Of a stretch of 64,000 bases of DNA, positions 17,342 through 25,234 are shown piece after piece. Under the pieces are notes generated by a model. That model saw nothing but the letters and a program-made list of their open reading frames with translations. It had not been told where the DNA came from and did no database searches. The DNA is taken from NCBI GenBank assembly GCA_017428545.1, contig JAFRQR010000020.1:124001-188000 (forward strand). Direction: 5' to 3'. Each line of letters begins with the position of its first letter. Positions within the stretch are counted from its first letter, which is position 1. This DNA is from Clostridiales bacterium. GTDB taxonomy: Bacteria > Bacillota > Clostridia > Saccharofermentanales > Saccharofermentanaceae. The translations under genes were made by a program, and so were the position numbers.

Positions 17342-17866
17342 TCACTCTTCTCTGTATCGATACCCATCCGGAATTCGAATATACGCACGAATATGTTCGT
17401 CGATAGAACGTTCGATAATACCGGATATATTATTCACATTTCCTTCTGCGGCAAGGATCGTACGATTCCGATTCTCAAGGACGATCCCTATATGGTCGTG
17501 CTCTTTGTTCTCGAATACCCTGTCATAGAGTACGATGTCACCCGTTTCCGGAACACAGCCTTCAGGTCCTTTATGGTATTCAATCCGCCGATCGCCTACG
17601 GCAAACTCCTCCCAGCCAAGGCATGCTGCCAGATGACAGGTTTTACATTCATCAGGTCTGTACGGGATCCCGAATCCCGCTGCCGTGCAGCAATAATAGA
17701 CAAACGCCGCACACCATAACCCGTCAGCTTCCTTGAGATTCCATGCCGGAAACAATCGCACAATCGGCGCAAGATTGGACGCCATCCCATCAACTTCTCC
17801 GTGAAACGGAACCTGTGCCATATCCCTTGCCAGCCTGGCCAGTTTTTCTCTTGTTGCGTTTTCCAT
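17342..17866 (-). CDS. CHAP-like cysteine peptidase/amidase domain protein
   Basis: A 174-residue protein. The stretch GLWCAAFVYYCC near residues 49-60 carries the catalytic Cys typical of CHAP/NlpC-P60 papain-like domains, and HDHIGIVLE near 128 supplies the His with an acidic residue following. There is no signal peptide, so a cell-wall role is not evident; related short proteins appear in Firmicutes genomes as stand-alone CHAP proteins. GAGG lies six bases before the ATG. It is in the leftward accessory cluster, 51 bases after an acetyltransferase gene. Assignment by motif only. Confidence 0.72.
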   Translation of the reverse strand: MENATREKLARLARDMAQVPFHGEVDGMASNLAPIVRLFPAWNLKEADGLWCAAFVYYCCTAAGFGIPYRPDECKTCHLAACLGWEEFAVGDRRIEYHKGPEGCVPETGDIVLYDRVFENKEHDHIGIVLENRNRTILAAEGNVNNISGIIERSIDEHIRAYIRIPDGYRYREE

Positions 17867-17917
17867 ATACGCCTCACCAAATCCCGCTTTTTCGAGCTGA
17901 TCATACTACATGCTGAA

Positions 17918-18334
17918 TCATTTCTTGTATTCATACATGACAACGTCAGCTGCAGCGCTTATTCCACCCGCCTTTTCATAGCATCTGCAAGCAGACACGT
18001 TGCTGGTGTTTGTCATCAAAAACATTTTGCGGCAACCCAGGCTTTTTGAATGTGCATACACAAATCTGACCAATTCCGTTCCGTAACCAAGATTCTGATA
18101 ACCGGTCATAATATCTATCGCGTGCAGATAAAAAGTCTTTCGTCCATCAGGTTCATTTAATACATAACCGTACGCAAATCCAATTGCTTTTCCGTCGTCT
18201 ACGGCAATATAACCGTATGCGTTCTTTTCATTCAAAAACGCTTTCAGCACGGTTTCATCGTATTTTGTGTTCACATCATCAATAAAGTACAGCAGCAACG
18301 CATAATTTGATTCTGCTAACAGTTCACACTTCAT
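17918..18334 (-). CDS. GNAT-family N-acetyltransferase
   Basis: A 138-residue acetyltransferase. Acetyl-CoA binding motif A is seen in ALDIMTGYQNLGYGTELV-like IDIMTGYQNLGYGTELVRF (the Q-x-x-G-x-G/A pattern) and motif B in SNVSACRCYEKAGG. The ATG at 18334 is preferred because GAGGT lies eight bases upstream; the longer frame to 18364 has no ribosome binding site. The layout resembles aminoglycoside AAC(3)-I-like and other small GNATs, but this does not define a substrate. One of several GNAT genes in this cluster. Confidence 0.85.
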   Translation of the reverse strand: MKCELLAESNYALLLYFIDDVNTKYDETVLKAFLNEKNAYGYIAVDDGKAIGFAYGYVLNEPDGRKTFYLHAIDIMTGYQNLGYGTELVRFVYAHSKSLGCRKMFLMTNTSNVSACRCYEKAGGISAAADVVMYEYKK

Positions 18335-18407
18335 ATCATCCAACCTCAAACCCCAATCTGTCATAGTCTATAAAACTGTTGATTAACACGACTTCACATT
18401 CCATCAT

Positions 18408-18881
18408 CTAATCCCAGGATTCATCTAAACACCATGGTATCCATGCTGAAAACTCAATTTGCAAAGCCGGTAAAGGAAAATCCGTTTCTAGTAAACATAA
18501 CTCCTTCTGAAAAGAAATCCTGAAGTCATCAGTAAGTGCAAAAGCAGCATCGTCATTCCAGGCATTATGACTATCGGTCTTTTTCTCCCATGCGCTTTCA
18601 CCACGAAGCATCCTGCCGCAGACATGGAAGAAGCCACCATAGAGAACTTTTCCATCTTCATAAACATTGGCATAGCATTCACACACTTTACGCATGTCTA
18701 TACCCATTTGCTTAAAGGCATCCGCAACCTCACACGGGAGATTATTAACAGCCTTCTCGAAATTTCTGCATCCGGAACAAGCGCAGCCACTACTTACAAG
18801 TCTTGCTTTGTCATAGAAAAGTCTTGTTCTTTCAACATCGATATCTACTTCATATTGTCCATGATTGAAAACTGTACCCAT
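18408..18881 (-). CDS. Conserved hypothetical protein with Cys-rich N-terminus
   Basis: A 157-residue protein I do not recognise with certainty. The N-terminal third has CACSGCRNF (Cys at 33, 35 and 38), then VCECYANVYEDGKVLYGGFFHVCG. The C-terminal third is acidic and ends IPWCLDESWD. The Cys pattern could bind a metal, but the protein could equally be an immunity-type or housekeeping protein; the sequence gives no catalytic motif. No clear ribosome binding site precedes the ATG. It is flanked by GNAT genes on the same strand. Local base composition looks more A+T-rich than in the flanking metabolic genes. Confidence 0.7.
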   Translation of the reverse strand: MGTVFNHGQYEVDIDVERTRLFYDKARLVSSGCACSGCRNFEKAVNNLPCEVADAFKQMGIDMRKVCECYANVYEDGKVLYGGFFHVCGRMLRGESAWEKKTDSHNAWNDDAAFALTDDFRISFQKELCLLETDFPLPALQIEFSAWIPWCLDESWD

Positions 18882-18934
18882 ATATTGTTCACTTTTGATT
18901 TATCGTAGTATAACTACCTGTTTATTATCTATAC

Positions 18935-19354
18935 TTACAGTTTCTTACTCAGGAACAGCTCCGTAGGCTGTTCGAATACCGGATAGAAAATATCGAGATT
19001 CCCGCAATCTTCATACCCCAGTTTTCTGTAAAAATACTGTGCTTCCTCATCTTCCCGGGTAGATGTAAGTAACATTCCGTAACCCATACTCTTCATATCG
19101 TCTTCCCAATGCTTCATCAGGCTAAGGCCATATCCGCATCCATGTTTATCATTCCTGATATATAGCATAGTGCAGAATGGCGTGTTGTCCCAAAACAGGT
19201 TATATCTCAGTATTCCGACAGGCTCATTGTCCTCGAAAAGAACATATCCCTGTCTGTCGCGGACTTTCTTCTCAAATTCGGCTTCTGGTAAATGCTTGTC
19301 AAGTTCAAACCAGAACCGCTTATCTTCATTTGTCACATATCTTATTGTTATCAT
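18935..19354 (-). CDS. GNAT-family N-acetyltransferase
   Basis: A 139-residue acetyltransferase. The motif A strand and loop are MLYIRNDKHGCGYGLSLM (R/Q-x-x-G-x-G/A), followed by TSTREDEEAQYFYRKLGYED, the motif B helix with the usual FYRKLGY. Full length for a minimal GNAT. It lies 53 bases from the Cys-rich hypothetical gene. Substrate not predictable. Confidence 0.88.
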   Translation of the reverse strand: MITIRYVTNEDKRFWFELDKHLPEAEFEKKVRDRQGYVLFEDNEPVGILRYNLFWDNTPFCTMLYIRNDKHGCGYGLSLMKHWEDDMKSMGYGMLLTSTREDEEAQYFYRKLGYEDCGNLDIFYPVFEQPTELFLSKKL

Positions 19355-19383
19355 TTTCTATTCCCATTAGTAATCTATACTGT

Positions 19384-19626
19384 TTATTTACCTTTCCTGT
19401 CGATCTTCTCAAAGTAAGTCTCATAATCTCCGCTCTGAATCTTCTCATAAGCAAATATTTCCAAGGCTTCAACCAACCATTTCATATTTGTACAGTAATT
19501 GACTGCTTCAAATGCCTCAGGCTTAACCCTGCATATGTCATGTTTATAATGAATCATTCCGTTACTTTCTCCGCCTGTAAACCGCAATTCTTCACAATAA
19601 CCTTTACTGTTATAAAACAGTCCCAT
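19384..19626 (-). CDS. Small hypothetical protein (80 residues)
   Basis: A short protein, MGLFYNSKGYCEELRFTGGE at its start, with an AGGAG eight bases before the ATG, which makes it a real gene. It has mixed composition, no signal peptide or membrane helix, and I do not recognise a family. It lies 29 bases downstream of nothing else in its own unit and upstream of the GNAT gene at 18935-19354. A repeated CTGTTGATT string occurs just upstream (19653 and 19676). Confidence 0.65.
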   Translation of the reverse strand: MGLFYNSKGYCEELRFTGGESNGMIHYKHDICRVKPEAFEAVNYCTNMKWLVEALEIFAYEKIQSGDYETYFEKIDRKGK

Positions 19627-19733
19627 ATTCTTTCTCCTTCAGAAATAGCTGTTGATTGTTTTACATGTGCATTAAGCTGTTGATTAATACTTCTAACCCT
19701 CAGAAACGAGAAACCGGTGTATGCATTGATCCA

Positions 19734-20186
19734 TTACTCATGTTTATAAACCCTTGTCATCTCGGGCTCTCCGTCCCCCTGTGCCATACACAGGAACTCC
19801 CAGCCATACCGCTCGTAAAACCCGACGTGGTCAGTAACCAGATAAAGCGGAGTTATCCCCTTTGACCGCATATCCTCCACAACCAGATTCAAAAGTCTAC
19901 CGGCGATTCCCATGTTACGATACCCTTCATCAGTCCAGACGGCACACACATTGGGTTTAAGATCTTTCCTGTCGTGGAAATCATTCTCTATTACACCTAA
20001 TCCGGCGACTATCCTGTCACCATCAAGACAAAGATACCATCCGTATTCAGTATCTGCATTCAGATAATCATCCATGCATTTCAAATATGCCTCCTTAGGC
20101 ACACCCCAATTGTTATGGAACCACTCCGCAGCAGTTTCTTTCAATTCCGGTTTTTCTCTTAAAGAAATGTATGTAATAGAATCCAT
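19734..20186 (-). CDS. GNAT-family N-acetyltransferase
   Basis: A 150-residue acetyltransferase. Motif A appears in VCAVWTDEGYRNMGIAGRLL (R-x-x-G-I-A), motif B in HVGFYERYGWEFL. The N-terminal region KETAAEWFHNNWGVPKEAY resembles YjdJ/YoaP-type GNATs. AAGGA lies about ten bases upstream of the ATG. Substrate not predictable. Confidence 0.88.
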   Translation of the reverse strand: MDSITYISLREKPELKETAAEWFHNNWGVPKEAYLKCMDDYLNADTEYGWYLCLDGDRIVAGLGVIENDFHDRKDLKPNVCAVWTDEGYRNMGIAGRLLNLVVEDMRSKGITPLYLVTDHVGFYERYGWEFLCMAQGDGEPEMTRVYKHE

Positions 20187-20214
20187 ATCTTAGATATCCT
20201 TCTTATTGACGAGT

Positions 20215-21219
20215 TCACTTTATAGCTTTTACCACTTCGATATCGGCAGGAAGCCAGTTCACTGAATCCAATTGTTCGAAGGAAAGCCATTTGGCCGCTT
20301 CATGTTCCAGAAGTTTCATCTTTGAACCTTTTGCCAGTTCTGCCCAGAAGCAGTCCATAGAAAGATGGAATTCCGGATAGTCATATTCCACCGTCATAAG
20401 AAGATCACCAACAGCGATTTCCGCATCCAATTCTTCCCGGATCTCCCTTCGGAGCGCCTCCTGCGGAGTTTCTCCTGCTTCGATTTTTCCTCCGGGGAAT
20501 TCCCATCCGTCTTTAAAAGCACCGTACCCCCGCTGTGTTGCGAAGATCCGGTTTCCATCGCGGATAATGGCGGCCACGACACGTACCGTTTTCTTTCTGT
20601 TTCCCAAAAGCCAGGCAAAAGCTTTCGCCGTCCGGATATCCGGTTCTTTGAAATGGTTTCCCTCATTCCATTCAAGCACACAGCGGATGCCACGATTTTT
20701 TAGCAAATCATAAGTCTCACGGATCCTCTCCCCCACCGTTGCCATCACCGGATTACGTGTCTTCTCTTCTTTGTCACCGAGACTAAGATACACAGATGCT
20801 GCCTGCATCTTCTGCTCTTTCATGTAATCAAGAAATCCTGGAAACCATACCGATGGAGAAGCTGCGGCGACCCCGGTGAAGCGGTCTGTCCGGAAGGCGG
20901 CCCACAGAGCAAAAAGCCCTGCAAGCGAATACCCGCCGATATAGTAGGTCTTCCCTTCATCCGAACAGAGAGCAAGTATTTTCCGAAGAGTCTCTTCGGC
21001 ACCATCTCCGAAGTCCTCTTTTCCGAAAACGGCAGGTGCTTTCCACGGAGAAAGGTCCTTATTCCAGTCTTCGACCTGACAGGCAATCAGAAAGAAGTTT
21101 CTCCCACAGCTTTCGGCTATGACAGAAACCTCATTCTCTATTCCTTCCAAATCGTGATCATCGACCGGCTGGATCAATACTATGTCCGCATTCGGATTTC
21201 CAAATTTATACAACTTCAT
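20215..21219 (-). CDS. Alpha/beta hydrolase-Nudix hydrolase fusion
   Basis: A 334-residue fusion. Residues 1-205 are an alpha/beta hydrolase with the nucleophile elbow GGYSLAG near residue 95 (Ser), SPSVWFPG typical of the Esterase D/putative esterase family, and the catalytic His in EGNHFKEPD. Residues 208-334 are a Nudix domain with the full box GGKIEAGETPQEALRREIREEL at about 242-263, preceded by ATQRGYGAFKDGWEF, which resembles MutT-like (8-oxo-dGTP) and CTP pyrophosphohydrolase proteins. Both domains look intact. I know of no standard protein with this order. The substrate pairing is unknown. Confidence 0.85.
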   Translation of the reverse strand: MKLYKFGNPNADIVLIQPVDDHDLEGIENEVSVIAESCGRNFFLIACQVEDWNKDLSPWKAPAVFGKEDFGDGAEETLRKILALCSDEGKTYYIGGYSLAGLFALWAAFRTDRFTGVAAASPSVWFPGFLDYMKEQKMQAASVYLSLGDKEEKTRNPVMATVGERIRETYDLLKNRGIRCVLEWNEGNHFKEPDIRTAKAFAWLLGNRKKTVRVVAAIIRDGNRIFATQRGYGAFKDGWEFPGGKIEAGETPQEALRREIREELDAEIAVGDLLMTVEYDYPEFHLSMDCFWAELAKGSKMKLLEHEAAKWLSFEQLDSVNWLPADIEVVKAIK

Positions 21220-21279
21220 CGTACGCTACTTCGGTTCTGCTTAACTATATCTTTAGACCCATGAACTATTCCCAGTAAA

Positions 21280-22518
21280 TCAGTCATTCAACTGGTCTTG
21301 TACATATTCTTCCAGTTCTCCCGCATATTTATCTCCGGTGCTGTTCAGCAGGATCTCCGTCTTTTTCCCTGAAGCCGAAGCCCGGATAGCATATCCGAGT
21401 GTCCTGGCGCAATGTATCTCATAAATCTTCGCGCCATTTTCAATCATCTTCAAATACTCGATATACCGTTCATCCCGGATCTCTTTTCTTTTATATTTCC
21501 GTTCAAGCAAAAGCGCTTTAAACTGATCATGACTCATTCCTTTTGGAATACGCACGCCGGGGCTCTCATCTCTGAACACATCGTGCGTGACAAGATCAAA
21601 CAGTGTATCCATACTTATCCCGTCTTGGCATTCTTTCAAGTACAAGTCATAATCAATTACCGCTGCCACTAACCTGGAGTCAACGTTGTAAGACGGATTA
21701 TCGTCACCCAGATCCAGATAGTGACTGAGAGGATCTTCTTTATACGCACGACATTCCATTTTCCCGATGATCTTATATTTCCGTCTTTTAAACTGGAACA
21801 TGCTGCTCCTGTGCTCAAAATATGGCGCGCCTCTTAATCTATCGGATTTGAAATCCGCTGCTTCCAGCTTCGTTATATCGATATCTTCCGGAGAATCGTA
21901 CATGCCTTTAAAGAGGAAAAATACAGCTGTCCTGTCGCATAGCTCGGGCATAACGCCGCTAAAATGCTGTTCGATCGAATGAATCTTCTGGATAACTACA
22001 TACTTCTTATCGCAAGATGCAAATTCCTCATCTGTCATCGGATCACAGTTATCCCCCGGCAGGAAATGCTTCCCGGCCGTTTTTAACTGAATAGCGATCA
22101 TTTCTCCATTTTCAAAGATATCGTCCGTACAGATATTATCTGGTTTCTTGATCGTCTTGGGCGCACATTGCGGAGATGAAATCCTGTCTCGGAATTTGGC
22201 AAGTTCTTTTCGCCTTTTATTTGCGATACTCTGTCCCGCTTCATTCCATGCAGCCATGCCAAAACCAGAATCCACCATCTGAATTGCTTTATCGCGGATC
22301 TCATCAGTAAGGATACCGTGTTTCCACATATAATCAGCCAGGGAATAGAAATAGGCACACCATTCATCTTCATCGGATTCATCAAAGTTCTGTCTGACAA
22401 AATGATCCAATTTCTGCAGTCCTTCTTCCACACTGAAGTAGGAAAACGCAATCCTGTATTCCTCGATCATATCGAGCGCGGTGTCATTTCCTGTTATACT
22501 TGCACTCCAGGTTCCCAT
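21280..22518 (-). CDS. DUF4259-type N-terminus, long hypothetical protein
   Basis: A 412-residue protein. The ATG at 22518 is chosen because AAGGAG lies seven bases upstream; the frame is open to 22536. The first 60 residues, MGTWSASITGNDTALDMIEEY, match the MGxW...NDxAxD opening of DUF4259 proteins, but those are usually about 130 residues long. The remainder (from about residue 110) carries scattered charged segments and a C-terminal stretch ALLLERKYKRKEIRDERYIEYL. There is no transmembrane helix or signal. Its role is unknown. It could be part of a toxin-immunity or phage-related locus, but nothing around it supports that. Confidence 0.7.
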   Translation of the reverse strand: MGTWSASITGNDTALDMIEEYRIAFSYFSVEEGLQKLDHFVRQNFDESDEDEWCAYFYSLADYMWKHGILTDEIRDKAIQMVDSGFGMAAWNEAGQSIANKRRKELAKFRDRISSPQCAPKTIKKPDNICTDDIFENGEMIAIQLKTAGKHFLPGDNCDPMTDEEFASCDKKYVVIQKIHSIEQHFSGVMPELCDRTAVFFLFKGMYDSPEDIDITKLEAADFKSDRLRGAPYFEHRSSMFQFKRRKYKIIGKMECRAYKEDPLSHYLDLGDDNPSYNVDSRLVAAVIDYDLYLKECQDGISMDTLFDLVTHDVFRDESPGVRIPKGMSHDQFKALLLERKYKRKEIRDERYIEYLKMIENGAKIYEIHCARTLGYAIRASASGKKTEILLNSTGDKYAGELEEYVQDQLND

Positions 22519-22617
22519 GCGATTCTCCTTAATCATGTTTTTATAGGCGGATAGGATCTTCCGAGAGATGCCTCGAATGAATAAATTATATCATTTAGAT
22601 CAGTAGAAAATCACCTC

Positions 22618-22648
22618 TTGACTTGGAGTTAACTCCAAGTTGTAGAAT
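22618..22648 (+). promoter_or_regulatory. MerR-type promoter with 19-bp spacer
   Basis: TTGACT (22618-22623) and TAGAAT (22643-22648) are separated by 19 bases, two more than the usual 17. The spacer holds a perfect 20-bp palindrome at 22621-22640 (ACTTGGAGTT and its complement). Overlong spacer plus spacer palindrome is the hallmark of MerR-family-activated promoters (AdhR/NmlR-like). It drives the cyclophilin-like lipoprotein gene. No MerR gene is in the window. Confidence 0.85.
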
Positions 22649-22697
22649 GAACATATCAACTGGCGAATCGGCCAAAAGGAAGGAAGGTTGATCGGAC

Positions 22698-23270
22698 ATG
22701 AAGAACAGAATATTGATCCTGCTTTTATCTTCTGCAATCTGTATGAGTGGATGTGCAGGGAAAGCGGAAACGACAGGGACAAGTGCTTTTACGGAAGCAT
22801 CGGCGGAGAGCACGACGATAGCCACCGAAGCAACAACTAAGGAAGTCACACCAACAGAATCTGCCACAACTTCCAAGTCGGAAGCAACAGACTCTGAAAC
22901 CTCAGCGGAAACAGCAAAGGAGAAAATCATGGTACTGAAAATCGGAGATACTAAAGTTCCCGTAACCTGGGAAGATAATGATTCCGTTTCTGATCTAAAA
23001 GCACTTGCGAAGGATAGTCTTACTATCGAGATGTCCATGTACGGTGGATTTGAGCAGGTGGGTCCGATCGGACAAAGCATTTCAAGAAATGATGCCCAGA
23101 CCACTACTTCATCCGGCGATATCGTTCTCTATTCGGGAGACCAGATCGTCATCTTCTACGGTTCCAATTCCTGGTCCTATACCCGCCTTGGAAAGATCGA
23201 TCTATCCGAAGACGAGATGACGGAGCTTCTTTCCAACGGAGATGTGACCATCACGCTCTGCATGGAGTGA
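22698..23270 (+). CDS. Lipoprotein with cyclophilin-like domain
   Basis: A 190-residue lipoprotein. The signal peptide ends in ICMSGC with Cys19 as the lipidated residue, then a Thr/Ser/Glu-rich linker of about 55 residues, then a cyclophilin-like fold (PF18050): IGDTKVPVTWEDNDSVSDLK, MYGGFEQVG, and GDIVLYSGDQIVIFYGSNSW. AAGGAAGGAAGG lies upstream of the ATG. Its promoter has MerR-type architecture, and in Clostridia such cyclophilin-like proteins are often found beside redox-active or MerR-controlled genes. No ligand or activity is known. Confidence 0.85.
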   Translation: MKNRILILLLSSAICMSGCAGKAETTGTSAFTEASAESTTIATEATTKEVTPTESATTSKSEATDSETSAETAKEKIMVLKIGDTKVPVTWEDNDSVSDLKALAKDSLTIEMSMYGGFEQVGPIGQSISRNDAQTTTSSGDIVLYSGDQIVIFYGSNSWSYTRLGKIDLSEDEMTELLSNGDVTITLCME

Positions 23271-23320
23271 ACGAAGACTTAATCACGTCCATCCAAAAAT
23301 GATTTTAACGTCAATCTCGC

Positions 23321-23335
23321 CTATATGGCATATAG
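23321..23335. promoter_or_regulatory. Inverted repeat upstream of alcohol dehydrogenase gene
   Basis: A perfect 7-1-7 inverted repeat, CTATATG-G-CATATAG, lies 65 bases before the dehydrogenase ATG. It has no T-run, so it is not a terminator. A second weaker repeat TGTTA-N4-TAACA lies at 23361-23374. Either may be an operator; a Rex site was considered and not accepted because the spacing differs. Confidence 0.4.
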
Positions 23336-23399
23336 CCTGATAAATCAATATTTGTAACAATGTTAAACATAACAAAGCAAAATGCAAGGAGGAAAAGCA

Positions 23400-24566
23400 A
23401 TGTTAGGTAATTTCAGCTACAAGAACGCAACCAAACTCTACTTCGGAGATGACTCACTTTCGTATCTTAATGAGGAGCTTCCGAAGTACGGAAAGAACAT
23501 CCAACTCATCTATGGCGGCGGCTCCATCAAGAGAAACGGGATCTACGATCAGATCGTGAAGATCCTGAAAGACAACGGGAAGAACATCATTGAAGATGCA
23601 GGCGTCATGCCGAATCCGACAATTGAAAAACTTCGCGAAGGCATAAAGATCGCACAAGACAATAATGTAGATCTTCTTCTGGCCGTAGGCGGCGGTTCCT
23701 GCTGCGACTATGCCAAGGCCGTATCCGTCTCCGTGCACTGCGACGAAGATCCATGGGACAAATACTACATCCGGTTCGAAGAGCCCACATGCGAGATCGT
23801 TCCTGTCGGCTGCATCCTGACCATGGCCGGGACCGGCTCCGAGATGAATGCCGGATCCGTCATCACGAACCACGAACAGAAACTGAAGATCGGTCACGTT
23901 TTCGGCGAGGAAGTGATGCCGAAGTTCTCGATCCTGAATCCGAAGTTCACCTTCTCTCTTCCGAAGCGCCAGATGGTGGCAGGCATCTACGATATCCTTA
24001 ACCACATCTGCGAACAGTACTTTTCAGGCGAAGACGACAACACCAGCGACTATCTTGCGGAGGCTCTCATGAAGTCCCTGATCCACAGTTCCCTCATCGC
24101 CATCGAGGACCCGGAAGACTACGAGGCGAGATCCAACATCATGTGGACCGCCACCTGGGCATTGAATACATTGATTTCCCGTGGTAAAAGCACTGACTGG
24201 ATGGTGCACATGATCGGCCAGTCCGTCGGCGCGTACACAGACGCCACGCACGGTATGACCCTGGCAGCCGTCTCCCTCCCCTACTACCGCTACATCCTTC
24301 CTTACGGTGTCAAAAAATTTAAGAGATTCGCCGAGGAAGTATGGAATGTTTCTTCTGAAGGAAAGACCGACGAACAGGTAGCATTGGAAGGCCTTTCTGC
24401 CATGGAAGACTGGATGAAGAAGATCGGTGTTTCGCTCAACATCTCGGAACTTGGGGCAACCGAGGACATGATCGACGGTATCACGGAAGGCACCCTCATC
24501 CTCGAAGGCGGCTACAAAGTCCTTTCCAAAGACGAGGTCCGCGAGATCCTGAAGCAGTCGCTCTGA
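23400..24566 (+). CDS. Iron-containing alcohol dehydrogenase
   Basis: A 388-residue group III (iron-dependent) alcohol dehydrogenase that reduces aldehydes with NAD(P)H in fermentation. The cofactor-binding part has LLAVGGGSCCDYAKA near residues 87-101 (GGGS motif). Metal ligands are in the AGIYDILNHICEQYF region and in DATHGMTL. The length fits BdhA/YqhD-type butanol dehydrogenases. The ATG at 23400 has AAGGAGG eight bases upstream; the frame is open from 23382 but that ATG lies before the ribosome binding site. A terminator follows at 24605. Confidence 0.95.
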   Translation: MLGNFSYKNATKLYFGDDSLSYLNEELPKYGKNIQLIYGGGSIKRNGIYDQIVKILKDNGKNIIEDAGVMPNPTIEKLREGIKIAQDNNVDLLLAVGGGSCCDYAKAVSVSVHCDEDPWDKYYIRFEEPTCEIVPVGCILTMAGTGSEMNAGSVITNHEQKLKIGHVFGEEVMPKFSILNPKFTFSLPKRQMVAGIYDILNHICEQYFSGEDDNTSDYLAEALMKSLIHSSLIAIEDPEDYEARSNIMWTATWALNTLISRGKSTDWMVHMIGQSVGAYTDATHGMTLAAVSLPYYRYILPYGVKKFKRFAEEVWNVSSEGKTDEQVALEGLSAMEDWMKKIGVSLNISELGATEDMIDGITEGTLILEGGYKVLSKDEVREILKQSL

Positions 24567-24604
24567 TTTCACACGAAATCGTCACGATAGAGGTACTCAC
24601 ACAA

Positions 24605-24640
24605 AACCTTGGAATCAGAGATGGTTCCAAGGTTTTTTCT
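24605..24640 (+). terminator. Intrinsic terminator of alcohol dehydrogenase gene
   Basis: A hairpin with stem AACCTTGGAA/TTCCAAGGTT and a ten-base loop is followed by TTTTTTCTT. It lies 38 bases after the dehydrogenase stop. Confidence 0.9.
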
Positions 24641-24678
24641 TATGAAGATATTCCCTGTAAACTTTTTCGGAAAATTAG

Positions 24679-24699
24679 TTGACTTTCGCAACTGTTGCG
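24679..24699 (+). promoter_or_regulatory. Promoter and operator of MarR gene
   Basis: TTGACT at 24679-24684 is a -35 candidate, and CGCAAC-T-GTTGCG, a perfect 6-1-6 inverted repeat at 24687-24699, follows directly. The repeat lies in the promoter spacer, about 50 bases before the MarR ATG at 24750, a normal place for autorepression. Confidence 0.55.
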
Positions 24700-24749
24700 G
24701 TCATCATCTATTCAAACGAAGCGGATCGGCAAAGAAAAGGAGATACAAA

Positions 24750-25202
24750 ATGGACAAAGTAAAACAGTTTCGAGAGTTGACCCGTGAACTGGAATGCCAT
24801 CTGGAAAACATAAACCGAAGTGACTGCTGCCAATGCAGTGTAAACGAGTCCCAGTGCTTTTTGGTCGTAGAAATCGGACGGAACCCCGGTTTATGCATCA
24901 AAGACCTGGCCAAGCAACTCCACCTCGATAAAAGCGGCATCAGCCGGAGTATCGAAGAACTTGTTCAGAAAGGCTATGTGGTTAGGGAGCCTTCGAAATC
25001 CGACCGCCGTTGTGTGGTATTGACTCTGACCGATGCGGGACAGTCAAGGTTTGAAAAGATCGAAAACGACATGAATGCGGCTTATAAAAAGGTCTTCTCA
25101 CGAATGAGCAAGACGGAGCAGGAGAAAGTCCTGGAAGCGCTAAAGATCTATAACGAAGCATGCAGAAAAGATGAGGAATGCTGCACTTGTTCACAAACAT
25201 AA
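24750..25202 (+). CDS. MarR-family transcription regulator
   Basis: A 150-residue winged-helix regulator. The ATG at 24750 has AAAAGGAG seven bases upstream; a longer upstream frame is not coding. The recognition region KDLAKQLHLDKSGISRSIEELVQKGYV (about residues 50-76) and the wing EPSKSDRRCVVLTLTDAG are standard for MarR. Cysteines cluster at the N-terminus (DCCQCSVNESQC, residues 27-38) and at the C-terminus (EECCTCSQT), suggesting a metal- or thiol-sensing role, though this is inference. The adjacent GNAT gene follows within 35 bases and may be its target. Confidence 0.9.
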   Translation: MDKVKQFRELTRELECHLENINRSDCCQCSVNESQCFLVVEIGRNPGLCIKDLAKQLHLDKSGISRSIEELVQKGYVVREPSKSDRRCVVLTLTDAGQSRFEKIENDMNAAYKKVFSRMSKTEQEKVLEALKIYNEACRKDEECCTCSQT

Positions 25203-25234
25203 GAAAAGAATTACTAATGAAACGAGGAGATTCA

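Noticed and set aside
18365..19733. Integron-type gene cassettes with attC sites
   Set aside because: The gaps between the small genes lack attC-type imperfect palindromes, and no integrase is present.
23361..23374. Rex operator upstream of the alcohol dehydrogenase gene
   Set aside because: TGTTA-N4-TAACA resembles the inner part of a Rex site but the half-sites are two bases closer than in the TTGTTAA-N4-TTAACAA consensus.
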